NCBI RefSeq assembly: GCF_015471405.1
Contig: NZ_BLVZ01000008.1
Location: 186,001-250,000 of the forward strand
DNA length: 64,000 nucleotides
Source: Pseudomonas cichorii
GTDB taxonomy: Bacteria > Pseudomonadota > Gammaproteobacteria > Pseudomonadales > Pseudomonadaceae
Reading direction: 5' to 3'
Positions 1 through 8,275 of the stretch are shown here, one piece after another. Made by a program: the position numbers and the translations under genes. Each line of letters opens with the position of its first letter. Positions within the stretch are counted from its first letter, which is position 1. The notes under the pieces were generated by a model. It saw nothing but the letters and a program-made list of their open reading frames with translations, was not told the origin of the DNA and did no database searches.

Positions 1-828
1 ACTGACTACAGAGCCCAGGTCCATGCCCTCGGGCAATGGATCAAGCGCGACCTTGACCTGCAAGGTGCCGGTTTGTGCCGAGACCGCCGGAGTCACTTCT
101 CGCACCTTGCCGCTGACCTTGATCGCCGGGTTTTCGAGCAGGGTCACTTGCACGGGATGGTCAGTCGGAGGCTGAACGAACAGCGATTCGTAAACGTTGA
201 ACACCGCATCGCGCTCGCCATCACGGGCCAGATCGAAGATCGGCACAGTCGCCTGCACCACTTGCCCGACCTCGGCCTGACGTGCCGTGATCACACCCGA
301 CGTATCGGCGACCAGTGCGGTGTAACTCAACTGCTCACGGGCATTGGCCAGTTGCGCCTGCGCGGCTTTCAACGCGCTCTCGCTGCCGCGCAATGCGGCT
401 TGGGCAGAATCGTATTCGCTGCGGCTGGTGTAACCCTTGGGCAGCAACTTTTGCTGACGCACGAAAGCGGCACTGGCCTGGGTGACACGCGCCTGCTCGG
501 CGGCCACCGACGCGAGGGCCGAATCGACATTGATCTGAAGATCCTTGGGGTCGAGTCGGGCTAGAACCTGTCTGGCCGTCACACGATCACCGACATCCAC
601 ATTGCGCTCAATGATCTTGCCATTGACCCGAAACGAAAGCCGGGTCTGCACCCGTGCCTGGATATCACCGGTCAGGGCAACGCTGGCAGCAAAGTCAGCG
701 GTTTTAACCGTCTGAACATAAACCCGCGGCAGATCGGGTGCTGCCGGCTTTTCCTGGCCGCAGCCAGCCAGTAACGTCATGGCCGTGGCAAGGCCGAGCA
801 TAACCAGTCCAGAAGAACGAGCAGGCAT
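1..828 (-). CDS. RND efflux periplasmic adaptor, N-terminal part (runs off the window)
   Basis: The frame is open from an ATG at 828 to the window edge (276 codons seen). An AAAGGAG ribosome site lies just upstream. Residues 1-22 form a lipoprotein signal ending in the lipobox LLAGC, so the protein should be anchored in the inner membrane facing the periplasm. Then come a barrel-sandwich/lipoyl half (LSFRVNGKI, VGDRV), a long alanine- and glutamine-rich coiled-coil hairpin (about residues 95-165) and the second lipoyl half (GVITARQAEVGQVV). This is the HlyD/AcrA order. The family bridges an RND pump and an outer-membrane channel, and the pump gene would be expected just beyond position 1. Substrate unknown. 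The family call is firm; specificity cannot be read. Confidence 0.88.
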   Translation of the reverse strand, partial: MPARSSGLVMLGLATAMTLLAGCGQEKPAAPDLPRVYVQTVKTADFAASVALTGDIQARVQTRLSFRVNGKIIERNVDVGDRVTARQVLARLDPKDLQINVDSALASVAAEQARVTQASAAFVRQQKLLPKGYTSRSEYDSAQAALRGSESALKAAQAQLANAREQLSYTALVADTSGVITARQAEVGQVVQATVPIFDLARDGERDAVFNVYESLFVQPPTDHPVQVTLLENPAIKVSGKVREVTPAVSAQTGTLQVKVALDPLPEGMDLGSVVS

Positions 829-950
829 GCAGACTCCTTTTACGGCTGCCAGATGCGAGATTGATATCACGAGAGAGGAACGTGAACATGCGACTGCGCG
901 CAGGCGGGAGGGTTCCTTGAGGGGGGATGTCTTGAGGCATGATTGATGAC

Positions 951-2192
951 TCACTTCAAACGTTCACGCATCAATCTTTGTCGCTCTCGAGCCGCCTCAA
1001 ACCAATGATGTCTCGCGCTTATTTCCTCTAGACCTGTATACCCATCAACATTGGTAATATGCGGAATTTCACGGGGGTCTATGCCTGTTTTAATAAGCTG
1101 TGCCGGTGTCGTACCGGGAGCATTTCCAGACGCAATATCCCGGGCGGTACGAATCAGATTGGCTCTTCCCTCCAAAGCCGAAGCGCTTTTGATGCCATCG
1201 AGCATCTGATCAATAGGCTTCAATGAGCCGTTCACAACCGCATTGATTCTTCTTGATGCCATGCTAAGCGCCAATAAGTCATTGGCAGATAGCATCCTGA
1301 CTATTCGCTCAGTGACATGAGGCACGCCCTCAAAAACCTGAAAATCCCCTAAACCACTCATCTGTTTTGCTGCATTGATGGCACCCTTACCACTCAATCC
1401 ATGCGCAAAGCTTCCTGCAAGTCTGTTCGCTATTGACTGAAATCCTGCAGCCGCCCCAAACCCTATTGAGGCAATACCTAACCCGCCCCCTATCAGGCCT
1501 AGTACAGAACTGGTCTCTGGGCTCATTTTTTCGGTGACAATCTGCGCAACACCGGCTACCCCCGAGGCAATGCCTGTCGCCACCCCTGCAACCGCCAAAA
1601 GAGTGGCTGCACCAAAGGTTGCAATGCTTGCCATGACTCCAAATATACTTAAACCCAAGCCATGACCGGCCTGCCAAGAAAAATGCCCTGAGGGATCAAT
1701 ACGGTTGACCGGATCGCCCAGGCAATAGCCATACGGATTCAAGCCGCCCCCCGAAAAAGGGCTCAGACTGTCAGGGCTGTTGAAACGCATCAGTACTGGG
1801 TTGTAGGCACGATAACCGTTACCCAACAGATAATGGCCCGTCACAGAATCGGGCTGCTCTCCATTGAAACCTGGCAAGCCTCCAAACAAAGCGGTCTCAC
1901 GATGGCCGTAAGGCGAATAAGCAATGTCGGCTTGCCGGCTGCCTGTCGTTGCATATAAGACACTCTCTTGCCTATCACCTGCAATCAGGGTACTGGAGGT
2001 CCCGTTGCCATCACTCCTGTACTGTGCCAACAGATGTTTTTCAGCCCGAAAAAACGATAGAGAACTGTCAACGTGCAACTCTGTTACTAACTGTTCACGA
2101 CGGTAGAAACGTCTGAAGTAGCCCTGCTCAAGTGGAGTAAAAGAAGCCACGCGGTCTAATGGATCGTAGGTATATTTGCAGAGAATTGCCAT
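951..2192 (-). CDS. Small Rhs-core protein with an F-box-like C-terminal segment
   Basis: A 413-residue protein. It opens directly with a YD-repeat-like stretch (YTYDPLDR, residues 8-14) and has the Rhs-associated core at about 105-170 (LPGFNGEQPDSVTGHYLLG, YRAYNPVLMRF, DPVNRIDPSGH). A glycine/alanine-rich hydrophobic region follows (about 178-255), then a unique C-terminus. Residues about 288-324 match the F-box pattern: VP in place of LP, then ERIVRML, NDLLALS and SRRINAVV. The start is an ATG with AAGGATAA 15 bases upstream. It lies 17 bp after a paralogue and is probably cotranscribed with it. Full-length Rhs/TcC proteins carry many more YD repeats, so a sealed cocoon is unlikely. No immunity-like gene follows. 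Rhs core certain; the F-box reading is an inference from pattern. Confidence 0.82.
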   Translation of the reverse strand: MAILCKYTYDPLDRVASFTPLEQGYFRRFYRREQLVTELHVDSSLSFFRAEKHLLAQYRSDGNGTSSTLIAGDRQESVLYATTGSRQADIAYSPYGHRETALFGGLPGFNGEQPDSVTGHYLLGNGYRAYNPVLMRFNSPDSLSPFSGGGLNPYGYCLGDPVNRIDPSGHFSWQAGHGLGLSIFGVMASIATFGAATLLAVAGVATGIASGVAGVAQIVTEKMSPETSSVLGLIGGGLGIASIGFGAAAGFQSIANRLAGSFAHGLSGKGAINAAKQMSGLGDFQVFEGVPHVTERIVRMLSANDLLALSMASRRINAVVNGSLKPIDQMLDGIKSASALEGRANLIRTARDIASGNAPGTTPAQLIKTGIDPREIPHITNVDGYTGLEEISARHHWFEAARERQRLMRERLK

Positions 2193-2209
2193 GGCATCAT
2201 TTATTATCC

Positions 2210-3190
2210 TTAGCTCCGAATAACTGCAGCTGGACTTAACGCCCTGGGCATCTCGTCCAATTCGATGGGGGCGCTACTGAGTAGCTTCGGTGCTACCGCC
2301 CTCTGCAGATTCACCAGATTCTCTGGATTTCTCGCCGCGATCACCGTACCAACCCGTGTGCTGGCAGCAACGACACCAATCGCCAGAGCGGCCCATCCCA
2401 TGGGCTCCAGCAACGGAGAATCGGGGGCGACTTCAGCCACGATTTGCCGGGTTACACCAAGTACACCACCTGCCACCGCACTCGTCCCGGTAATCATGGT
2501 GGACAGGCTACCCGCACTGAAAAAACCGGCTTGGGCGGCCTTCACGGATAACAGGAAAGGTAGCGAAGGAAGCAGAGTGGCGGCGGCCGCTGTCAGTGCG
2601 GCCACGCTGAGTACTATGCCGACGATGAATTGCCAGGACACATGCCCCGTAGGGTCATAGTGGTTGACCGGATCCCCCAGGCAATAGGCATAAGGATTCA
2701 CGCCACCCTCGCCAAACGGACTCAGACTGTCAGGATTGTTGAAGCGCATCAGCACCGGGTTATAGGCACGATAGCCTTTGCCCAATAGATAATGGCCAGT
2801 GACGGGGTCTGGGCGTTCGCCGTTGAAACCGGGCAGATTCTTGATCGGATCGTGATAACCGTACGGGGTATAGGCGATGGCCGTGCGTTGCCCTGATGTT
2901 GTCGTGCCGAGCACACTGCCGGGCTGATCAGTAGCGGCCAGCGTCTTACTGAGAAGCTGGCCTGTTAACGTTTGCAGTGCCAGCAGTTGACTCTCCCGAT
3001 AGAGAAAACTGCGCTGCTCGTCTCCTTGAATTTCGTTGGCCAGCCTGTCGGCGCTATAGAAAGAGCGAGTAACGGCATCTGCCAGCGGCGTGCGAGTCGC
3101 AAGGCGATCCAGAGGGTCGTAGTCATAGCGACACAAGACGATTCCATGAGACATGGCGAGGGACCATTTCGAGCAATATGCGCCCCTCAC
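2210..3190 (-). CDS. Small Rhs-core protein, paralogue with a different C-terminus
   Basis: 326 residues from a GTG at 3190 that has a G-rich stretch upstream. Aligning the paralogue's start (MAILCKYTYDPLDR) with MSHGIVLCRYDYDPLDR favours the internal ATG at 3154, which has no clear ribosome site, so the start is open. The core (LPGFNGERPDPVTGHYLLG, YRAYNPVLMRF, DPVNHYDPTGH) is nearly the same as in the downstream gene. After DPTGH the two sequences share little. This one has two strongly hydrophobic stretches and ends in a short polar tail with no recognisable toxin fold. A conserved core with a swapped C-terminus is the usual mode of Rhs evolution. First gene of a probable two-gene unit. 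Confidence 0.8.
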   Translation of the reverse strand: MRGAYCSKWSLAMSHGIVLCRYDYDPLDRLATRTPLADAVTRSFYSADRLANEIQGDEQRSFLYRESQLLALQTLTGQLLSKTLAATDQPGSVLGTTTSGQRTAIAYTPYGYHDPIKNLPGFNGERPDPVTGHYLLGKGYRAYNPVLMRFNNPDSLSPFGEGGVNPYAYCLGDPVNHYDPTGHVSWQFIVGIVLSVAALTAAAATLLPSLPFLLSVKAAQAGFFSAGSLSTMITGTSAVAGGVLGVTRQIVAEVAPDSPLLEPMGWAALAIGVVAASTRVGTVIAARNPENLVNLQRAVAPKLLSSAPIELDEMPRALSPAAVIRS

Positions 3191-3238
3191 AATGCCCCCC
3201 CACGTGACTGTTGGCTACTCGTAGAAATGACAGTCACG

Positions 3239-3286
3239 CTCGCGAATGAATGCGCTCCGCTGCAGGACCGAATTCATTCGGGAAGG
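3239..3286. repeat. Degenerate REP-type inverted pair
   Basis: TCGCGAATGAATGCGCTCC is followed, across a short spacer, by an imperfect inverse copy (GGACCGAATTCATTCGGGA). The same GAATTCATTCGCG core occurs near 12.6, 42.3 and 57.8 kb. It separates the Rhs pair from the sulfonate transport genes. Confidence 0.6.
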
Positions 3287-3293
3287 CGGTTTG

Positions 3294-4313
3294 TCAGCTA
3301 CCCGAGCCGCCATGGGCTTCTTTGAAGAAGTAGTCCTTCCAACTTGCCGCCTTGTTCTTCAGCACGCCCAGTTCATGCAGCTTCTCGGCATAGATGAAAG
3401 TGCGCTGTGGCGTGACCGTGAAATCGATTTCCGGATCGGAGACGATTTTTTCTACAAACGGCAGCGGCAGTTTGGACTGCTCGACGCGGATATAGGTCTT
3501 GGCCGCTTCTGTCTTGTCAGCCTTGATGATCTTCTCGGCCTCCGCCAGCGCGTCGTAGAACGCCTTGTAGGTCTTGGGGTTTTCGTCGTGGAATTTTTCG
3601 GTGGTGTAGAGCACGTTGAAAGTGGCCTGACCGCCCAGCACGTCGTAGCTGCTCAGCACTTTATGAACGTTGGGGTTTTCCAGCGCCTGGTATTGGAAAG
3701 GCGGGCTGGAAAAGTGCGAGTTGATTTCCGAGCCACCGGCAATCAGCGCCGAGGTAGCATCAGGGTGCGCCAGGCTGACGGAGATGTTGTCGAACTTCTT
3801 GAAGTTCTCGTTACCGAACTGCTTGGCCGTCTCGATCTGCAAGGTACGCGACTGGAAGCCCACGCCCGCCGCTGGTACCGCGATGCGGTCCTTGTCGGTG
3901 AAGTCTTTCAGGGTTTTGACATTCGGGTTGTTGGTCAGCAGGTAGTTGGGCATCGAGCCCAGCGAGGCAATGGCCTTGACGTTCTGCTTGCCCTTGGTGC
4001 GGTCCCAGATGGTCAGCATCGGAGGAACGCCTGCCGAAACCACATCCAGCGCACCGGCCAGCAACGCTTCGTTCATGGCAGTCGCGCCGGAAATGCTGTT
4101 CCAGTCGACCTTGATATCCAGGCCCTGTTCTTTGCCGTGCTTTTCGATCAGTTTCTGATCGCGCACCACATCCAGAATCAGGTAACCGATACCAAATTGT
4201 TGAGCAATGCTGATCTTGCCTTCGGCTTGCGCGCCGCCGCTGAGCAGAGTGCCTGCCAGCCCCAGTGCAGCAGCCAGTGCGGTCAGTGCAGGACGTTTGA
4301 AAGAAGTAACCAT
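3294..4313 (-). CDS. Sulfonate/taurine-type ABC transporter, periplasmic binding protein
   Basis: 339 residues with a cleavable signal peptide (about 1-30, ending GGAQA) and the two-lobed fold of the SsuA/TauA/nitrate family. Typical features are an early substrate-lobe stretch (GIGYLILDVVRDQKL), the hinge-region ATAMNEALLAGALDVVSAG, and a later LPLPFVEKIV segment. GAGGG precedes the ATG by a good distance. It is the last gene of a four-gene run: dioxygenase, ATPase, permease, binding protein. It should capture an organosulfur compound (alkanesulfonate, taurine or sulfate ester) in the periplasm. The pairing with a TauD/AtsK-type dioxygenase supports a sulfonate or alkyl sulfate, but the ligand cannot be told from sequence. 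It resembles the layout I recall for PA2307-PA2310. Confidence 0.85.
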   Translation of the reverse strand: MVTSFKRPALTALAAALGLAGTLLSGGAQAEGKISIAQQFGIGYLILDVVRDQKLIEKHGKEQGLDIKVDWNSISGATAMNEALLAGALDVVSAGVPPMLTIWDRTKGKQNVKAIASLGSMPNYLLTNNPNVKTLKDFTDKDRIAVPAAGVGFQSRTLQIETAKQFGNENFKKFDNISVSLAHPDATSALIAGGSEINSHFSSPPFQYQALENPNVHKVLSSYDVLGGQATFNVLYTTEKFHDENPKTYKAFYDALAEAEKIIKADKTEAAKTYIRVEQSKLPLPFVEKIVSDPEIDFTVTPQRTFIYAEKLHELGVLKNKAASWKDYFFKEAHGGSGS

Positions 4314-4366
4314 GAAACCCTCACAGAAAAATCGAAAGACGATAAGAGACCCAGCGCTCCATGCAC

Positions 4367-5233
4367 TTAGCGCTGCATGCCCCAGCGCTTGACCGTCAGG
4401 CGCTCGATGTTGGCAAACAGCAGGTTTTCCACCAGCAGACCGATGAGAATCACCGCCGCCAGCCCCGCAAAAACCTTGTCGGTATACAGCTCGTTACGGT
4501 TCTGGAAGATGTACCAGCCCAGACCACCCTTGCCAGAAGACGCGCCGAATACCAGCTCGGCCGCGATCAGGGTGCGCCAGGCGAAGGCCCAGCCGATTTT
4601 CAGGCCGGCAAGAATCGAAGGCAGCGCGGCCGGGATCAGGATGTGCCAGACAAAGCGCAAACCCTTGAGGCCATAGTTGCGACCGGCCATACGCTGGGTT
4701 TCCGAAACACCGAGGAAACCGGCATAGGTGTTGAGCGCCAGCGCCCACAGCACCGAATGCACCAATACGAAGATCAGGCTGTTCTGCCCAAGCCCGAACC
4801 ACAGCAGTGCCAGCGGCAACAGGGCAATGGCAGGCAGCGGGTTGAACATCGCGGTGAGCGTGCTGAGCAGGTCACGGCCCAGTTGGGTCGAGACCGCCAG
4901 GGTTGTCAGGCCGAACGCCAGGACAATGCCGATCAGGTAGCCCTGAATCAGTACCGTCAGGGAAATCCAGACCTTGCCCGGCAATTCGCCACTGATGATG
5001 CCGTCATAGAACGCTACAGCGGTTTGCAGAAAGCTGGGCAGCAGAAGATCGTTGTTCTGGATGCGTGCAGCGACTTCCCAGAGCACCGCCAGCAGGACCA
5101 TGATCACGCTTTTGCGCACCCAGCTCAGTTGCCAGATGCGTTGGGCCAAGGGGATATCACGCGCCAGATCTTCCTGGGTGAAAGGCTCCAGCGTGACTTC
5201 GTATTCTTCACGAACGGGGGGTGAAAGGCTCAT
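4367..5233 (-). CDS. Sulfonate/taurine-type ABC transporter permease
   Basis: 288 residues with a cytoplasmic N-terminal tail of about 35 residues, then roughly six membrane segments. The coupling loop (EAA-type, around MAGRNYGLKGLRFVWHILIP, about residues 185-205) contacts the ATPase. It belongs to the binding-protein-dependent permease family of SsuC/TauC and is expected to work as a homodimer. It sits between the ATPase gene (41 bp upstream) and the binding protein gene (53 bp downstream), so cotranscription is likely. Confidence 0.88.
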   Translation of the reverse strand: MSLSPPVREEYEVTLEPFTQEDLARDIPLAQRIWQLSWVRKSVIMVLLAVLWEVAARIQNNDLLLPSFLQTAVAFYDGIISGELPGKVWISLTVLIQGYLIGIVLAFGLTTLAVSTQLGRDLLSTLTAMFNPLPAIALLPLALLWFGLGQNSLIFVLVHSVLWALALNTYAGFLGVSETQRMAGRNYGLKGLRFVWHILIPAALPSILAGLKIGWAFAWRTLIAAELVFGASSGKGGLGWYIFQNRNELYTDKVFAGLAAVILIGLLVENLLFANIERLTVKRWGMQR

Positions 5234-5273
5234 GTCGGGTTCTCTGTTGTCATGTTGAGGCGCTGAACAGGCC

Positions 5274-6158
5274 TCAATAAGCGATGCGGATATCCTGGAA
5301 ATTCAGCTCGGACTCGGCCTGACCGCCAGTTTCGTTTTCATTGAACAGCAAGTGGTGAATACGCTGTGCAGTCTGCTGAAAACCGACGCCGCCAAGGCTT
5401 TTCAGGTCGTACTGATGGCTGTTGATTTCCGCACGCACGCGGCCCGGATGAGGGGACAACAACAGGATACGATTGCCGACCACCAGCGCTTCTTCGATGG
5501 AGTGAGTCACGAACAGCAGTGTGAAACGTACTTCTTCCCACAGCTCCAGCAGCTCTTCCTGCATCTTGCGCCGGGTCAAGGCATCGAGCGCAGCAAAGGG
5601 CTCATCCATCAGCAGGATTTTCGGCTGCATCGCCAGGGCACGGGCAATCGCTACACGGGCCTTCATGCCGCCAGACAAGGTGTGCGGGTAAGCGTCGGCA
5701 AATGCACTGAGGCCGACCTTTTCCAGGTAATAACGCGCACGCTCCAGGGCTTCGGGACGCTTGAGAGTGCGCGAAGCCAGCAACGGGAACATCACGTTTT
5801 CGATAACGGTTTTCCAGGGTGGCAGTTGATCGAATTCCTGGAACACCACAATACGGTCCGGGCCAGGTTCCTTGACCTGTACGCCAGCCAGACGAATCTG
5901 CCCTTCACTGGGCTGAATGAACCCGGCCACAGCCTTGAGCAAGGTGGACTTGCCGCAACCGGACGGGCCAAGCAATACGAAGCGATCCGCCGGATCGACT
6001 TCAAAACTGACTTGATGGGTCGCCCGCACTACCCGCTCGGGAGTACGGTATTCAATACTCACGTCCTGAACCTTCAACAAAGCCTCAGTAGCATGCTGAG
6101 TGGCCTGTTGCGTAATCGTACCTTCGCTAGCCGTATGGCTTTGCACTACAGCATTCAT
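5274..6158 (-). CDS. Sulfonate/taurine-type ABC transporter ATPase
   Basis: 294 residues from the ATG at 6158, chosen because CAGGGGAA lies seven bases upstream. A longer in-frame start at 6188 would run into the dioxygenase gene. Walker A is GPSGCGKST, the signature is LSGGMKARVAIARAL, and Walker B with the D-loop is LLMDEPFAALD. The N-terminal 35 residues are a variable extension and about 35 residues follow the conserved H-loop region. It belongs to the SsuB/TauB group and energises the permease encoded next. Its ribosome site lies directly behind the dioxygenase stop, which indicates a shared transcript. Confidence 0.9.
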   Translation of the reverse strand: MNAVVQSHTASEGTITQQATQHATEALLKVQDVSIEYRTPERVVRATHQVSFEVDPADRFVLLGPSGCGKSTLLKAVAGFIQPSEGQIRLAGVQVKEPGPDRIVVFQEFDQLPPWKTVIENVMFPLLASRTLKRPEALERARYYLEKVGLSAFADAYPHTLSGGMKARVAIARALAMQPKILLMDEPFAALDALTRRKMQEELLELWEEVRFTLLFVTHSIEEALVVGNRILLLSPHPGRVRAEINSHQYDLKSLGGVGFQQTAQRIHHLLFNENETGGQAESELNFQDIRIAY

Positions 6159-6174
6159 GACCAATTCCCCTGAA

Positions 6175-7071
6175 TCAAAACGGCGCATCGCCTTGAATGG
6201 TGGTGCGATACAACTTGCGTCGCAGATGAGTCGGGCAACCGGCTGCCAGATGGGTCAGGGAACGGTTGTCCCAGAAGACCATGTCATGCGGCTGCCATTT
6301 GTGGCGGTATATATGTTCGGGGCGCGCGCAGTGGGCATAGATCTCGGTCAGAATCCTGCGGCTTTCTTCTTCCGGCAGACCCACGATGCGAGTCGTGAAA
6401 TTTTCGCTGACGAACAACGCCTTGCGCCCGTTTTCCGGGTGGGTACGCACGATCGGGTGCGTCACTTCCGCAACCTGAGCCAATTGCTCGGGTGTCAGGG
6501 TCGGACGCCAACTGGCAGCGTTATCACCATCCAGATAGCGGGAGGTGTAGCTGTGAACAGCGGAACGACCTTCGACCGCCTCGCGCAGATGCTGCGGCAG
6601 GGTTTCCCAGGCCAGATGCATATCGGCGAACAGAGTGTCACCGCCTTCGCTTGGCAATTCCTGGGCATACAGCATCGAACCCAGGCTTGGCAGCTCCTTA
6701 TAGGAAAGGTCTGAATGCCAGTACTTCCCGGCATCACCCAGGCCCACAGGCTGACCGTTCTCGACAATGTTGGAGACGATCAGGATTTCCGGGTGGTTGG
6801 CCAGCAGGAACTGCTTGAGCACATGGATCTGCAACACGCCGAAACGGCGGCTGAAATCGATCTGCTGCTGCGGGGTAATGTGCTGGTCGCGGAAAACGAT
6901 CAGGTGGTAATCGAGATGTGCTTTGTGTACGCGAGCAAAATCGGCGTCATTGAGGGTTTTGGACAAATCCAGCCCGACGATTTCCGCGCCCACATTGCCG
7001 GTGAATGGACGCACCTCAAACTGTTGCTCGGCGGCTTGGGTAGACGATGAAGCGAGGGCGGCTGCGGACAT
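6175..7071 (-). CDS. TauD/AtsK-type Fe(II)/2-oxoglutarate dioxygenase
   Basis: 298 residues. The iron ligands are visible as H119-x-D121 (YWHSDLSY) and a distal histidine in SLTHLAAG (H274). The 2-oxoglutarate-binding arginine is probably in RRKLYRTT (about 285-289). TauD-family enzymes hydroxylate the carbon next to a sulfonate or sulfate ester so that sulfite or sulfate is released, and they also include 2,4-D and other dioxygenases. The immediate transport genes suggest it desulfurises the imported compound in the cytoplasm. The start at 7071 has CGGAG close upstream. The AT-rich leader at 7085-7160 (TTTAAATTTA and nearby repeats) is a plausible site for the sulfur regulator CysB, which is an inference. 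Confidence 0.88.
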   Translation of the reverse strand: MSAAALASSSTQAAEQQFEVRPFTGNVGAEIVGLDLSKTLNDADFARVHKAHLDYHLIVFRDQHITPQQQIDFSRRFGVLQIHVLKQFLLANHPEILIVSNIVENGQPVGLGDAGKYWHSDLSYKELPSLGSMLYAQELPSEGGDTLFADMHLAWETLPQHLREAVEGRSAVHSYTSRYLDGDNAASWRPTLTPEQLAQVAEVTHPIVRTHPENGRKALFVSENFTTRIVGLPEEESRRILTEIYAHCARPEHIYRHKWQPHDMVFWDNRSLTHLAAGCPTHLRRKLYRTTIQGDAPF

Positions 7072-7187
7072 ATAGGCTCCGACTCCAAAACATGTAGATG
7101 AATATAGAGACAGAACTTTATAGGTATAAGAAACTAAATTTAAATACCGTTATGGCATATTCATAGCGCGGAATGAGCTAGCAGACT

Positions 7188-7214
7188 TCGCGGCTGAAGC
7201 CGCTCCCACAGAGA
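7188..7214. repeat. REP-type hairpin
   Basis: CTTCGCGGCTGAAGCCGCTCCCAC is a typical Pseudomonas REP half with an internal inverted repeat (CGGCTGAAGCCG). It lies between the dioxygenase promoter and the MetQ-like gene. The same element occurs inverted inside the 214-bp repeats near 43.7 and 44.2 kb. Confidence 0.6.
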
Positions 7215-7266
7215 ACTCCATAGAAGCGGCAGCCGGGAAAGGGGATTAACCGTACCCGATCGGCAA

Positions 7267-8049
7267 TCAGAACGCTGGCAATACCGCGCCATCGTACTTC
7301 TTGAGGATGAATTCCTTCACTTCAGGGCTGGTCAGTGCTTTGGACAGCTTCTGGATAGCGTCGGTGTTGGCGTTATCTTCGCGGGTCACCAGGTAGTTCA
7401 CGTAAGGCGAATCGGAACCTTCGATGATCAACGCATCCTTGCGCGGGCTGAGCTTGGCTTCCAGCGCGTAGTTGGTATTGATCAGCGCAAGGTCAACCTG
7501 ACTCAGCGAGCGAGGCAGCAAAGCCGATTCCAGTTCGCGGAATTTCAGTTTTTTCGGGTTGGTGGCGATGTCCTTGAGCGTCGACAGCGCGTTGGTCGGC
7601 TCCTTGAGGGTAATCAGGCCGCCCTTTTGCAGCAGAAGGAGTGCGCGACCGCCGTTGCTGGCTTCGTTCGGAATGGCAACGGTTGCGCCCTCAGGCAGAT
7701 CCGCCAGGCTCTTGTGCTTGGAGGAATAAGCGCCGAACGGTTCAACGTGAACACCGACGCCGGTCACCAGTCTGGCGCCCTTGCCTTTGTTGAAGCCATC
7801 CAGATAAGGCTTGGTCTGGAAGTAGTTGGCGTCCAGACGCTTCTCGTTGAGCTGCACGTTAGGCTGCACGTAATCGGTGAATTCCTTGATTTCCAGATCC
7901 ACGCCTTCCTTGGCCAGGGTTGGCTGGATCAGCTTCAGAATTTCAGCGTGTGGAACAGGGGTAGCACCGACCACCAGTTTTTCGCCAGCCTGAGCCAGGC
8001 CAATGGAAAGCGCGGCCGCCAGAGCGGTCAACAACAAGGTCTTCTTCAT
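7267..8049 (-). CDS. MetQ/NlpA-family substrate-binding protein
   Basis: 260 residues. The mature part carries the family hallmarks (LVVGATPVPHAEILK, KEFTDYVQPN, TVAIPNEASNGGRAL, LALINTNYAL). These proteins bind methionine or related compounds for the MetN/MetI importer. The signal peptide ends AQAGEKL with no lipobox cysteine, so it is predicted to be a soluble periplasmic protein and not the usual lipoprotein. No MetN or MetI gene is nearby, so it either shares an importer encoded elsewhere or has another role. It fits the sulfur-acquisition theme of the flanking genes. Family call strong, ligand unknown. Confidence 0.83.
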   Translation of the reverse strand: MKKTLLLTALAAALSIGLAQAGEKLVVGATPVPHAEILKLIQPTLAKEGVDLEIKEFTDYVQPNVQLNEKRLDANYFQTKPYLDGFNKGKGARLVTGVGVHVEPFGAYSSKHKSLADLPEGATVAIPNEASNGGRALLLLQKGGLITLKEPTNALSTLKDIATNPKKLKFRELESALLPRSLSQVDLALINTNYALEAKLSPRKDALIIEGSDSPYVNYLVTREDNANTDAIQKLSKALTSPEVKEFILKKYDGAVLPAF

Positions 8050-8224
8050 GCAATGTCCTTAGGAAAATCAAAGTCGTGGAAAACGACAGCTCACCAATGT
8101 GTTGCCCCCGATGCAGTGCTATCAGGGGGCATGGCATGGACATTACCGGGCTTTTTTATTCCAAGAAAATATCTTTTTCGTAAGTGCTTATGCCTGAATG
8201 AATCAAAACAGCAGCACATAGAAC

Positions 8225-8246
8225 AAAAAACGCCCCCAGAGGGGCG
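8225..8246 (-). terminator. Rho-independent terminator after the AAA+ regulator gene
   Basis: On the minus strand a CGCCCC/GGGGCG stem with a four-base loop is followed by six T residues. It lies 30 bp past the stop codon at 8276. Confidence 0.8.
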
Positions 8247-8275
8247 CGCAGGATCAAACAAAGGTGAACGTTTTT

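Noticed and set aside
704..940. A 78-codon minus-strand open frame upstream of the efflux adaptor
   Set aside because: It overlaps the start of the efflux adaptor out of frame and lacks a ribosome site or recognisable composition.
3246..4370. Long plus-strand open frames opposite the sulfonate, cys, gabT and aminotransferase genes (several exceed 300 codons)
   Set aside because: GC-rich Pseudomonas genes create long antisense frames. The minus-strand proteins have intact family motifs and ribosome sites; the antisense ones have none.
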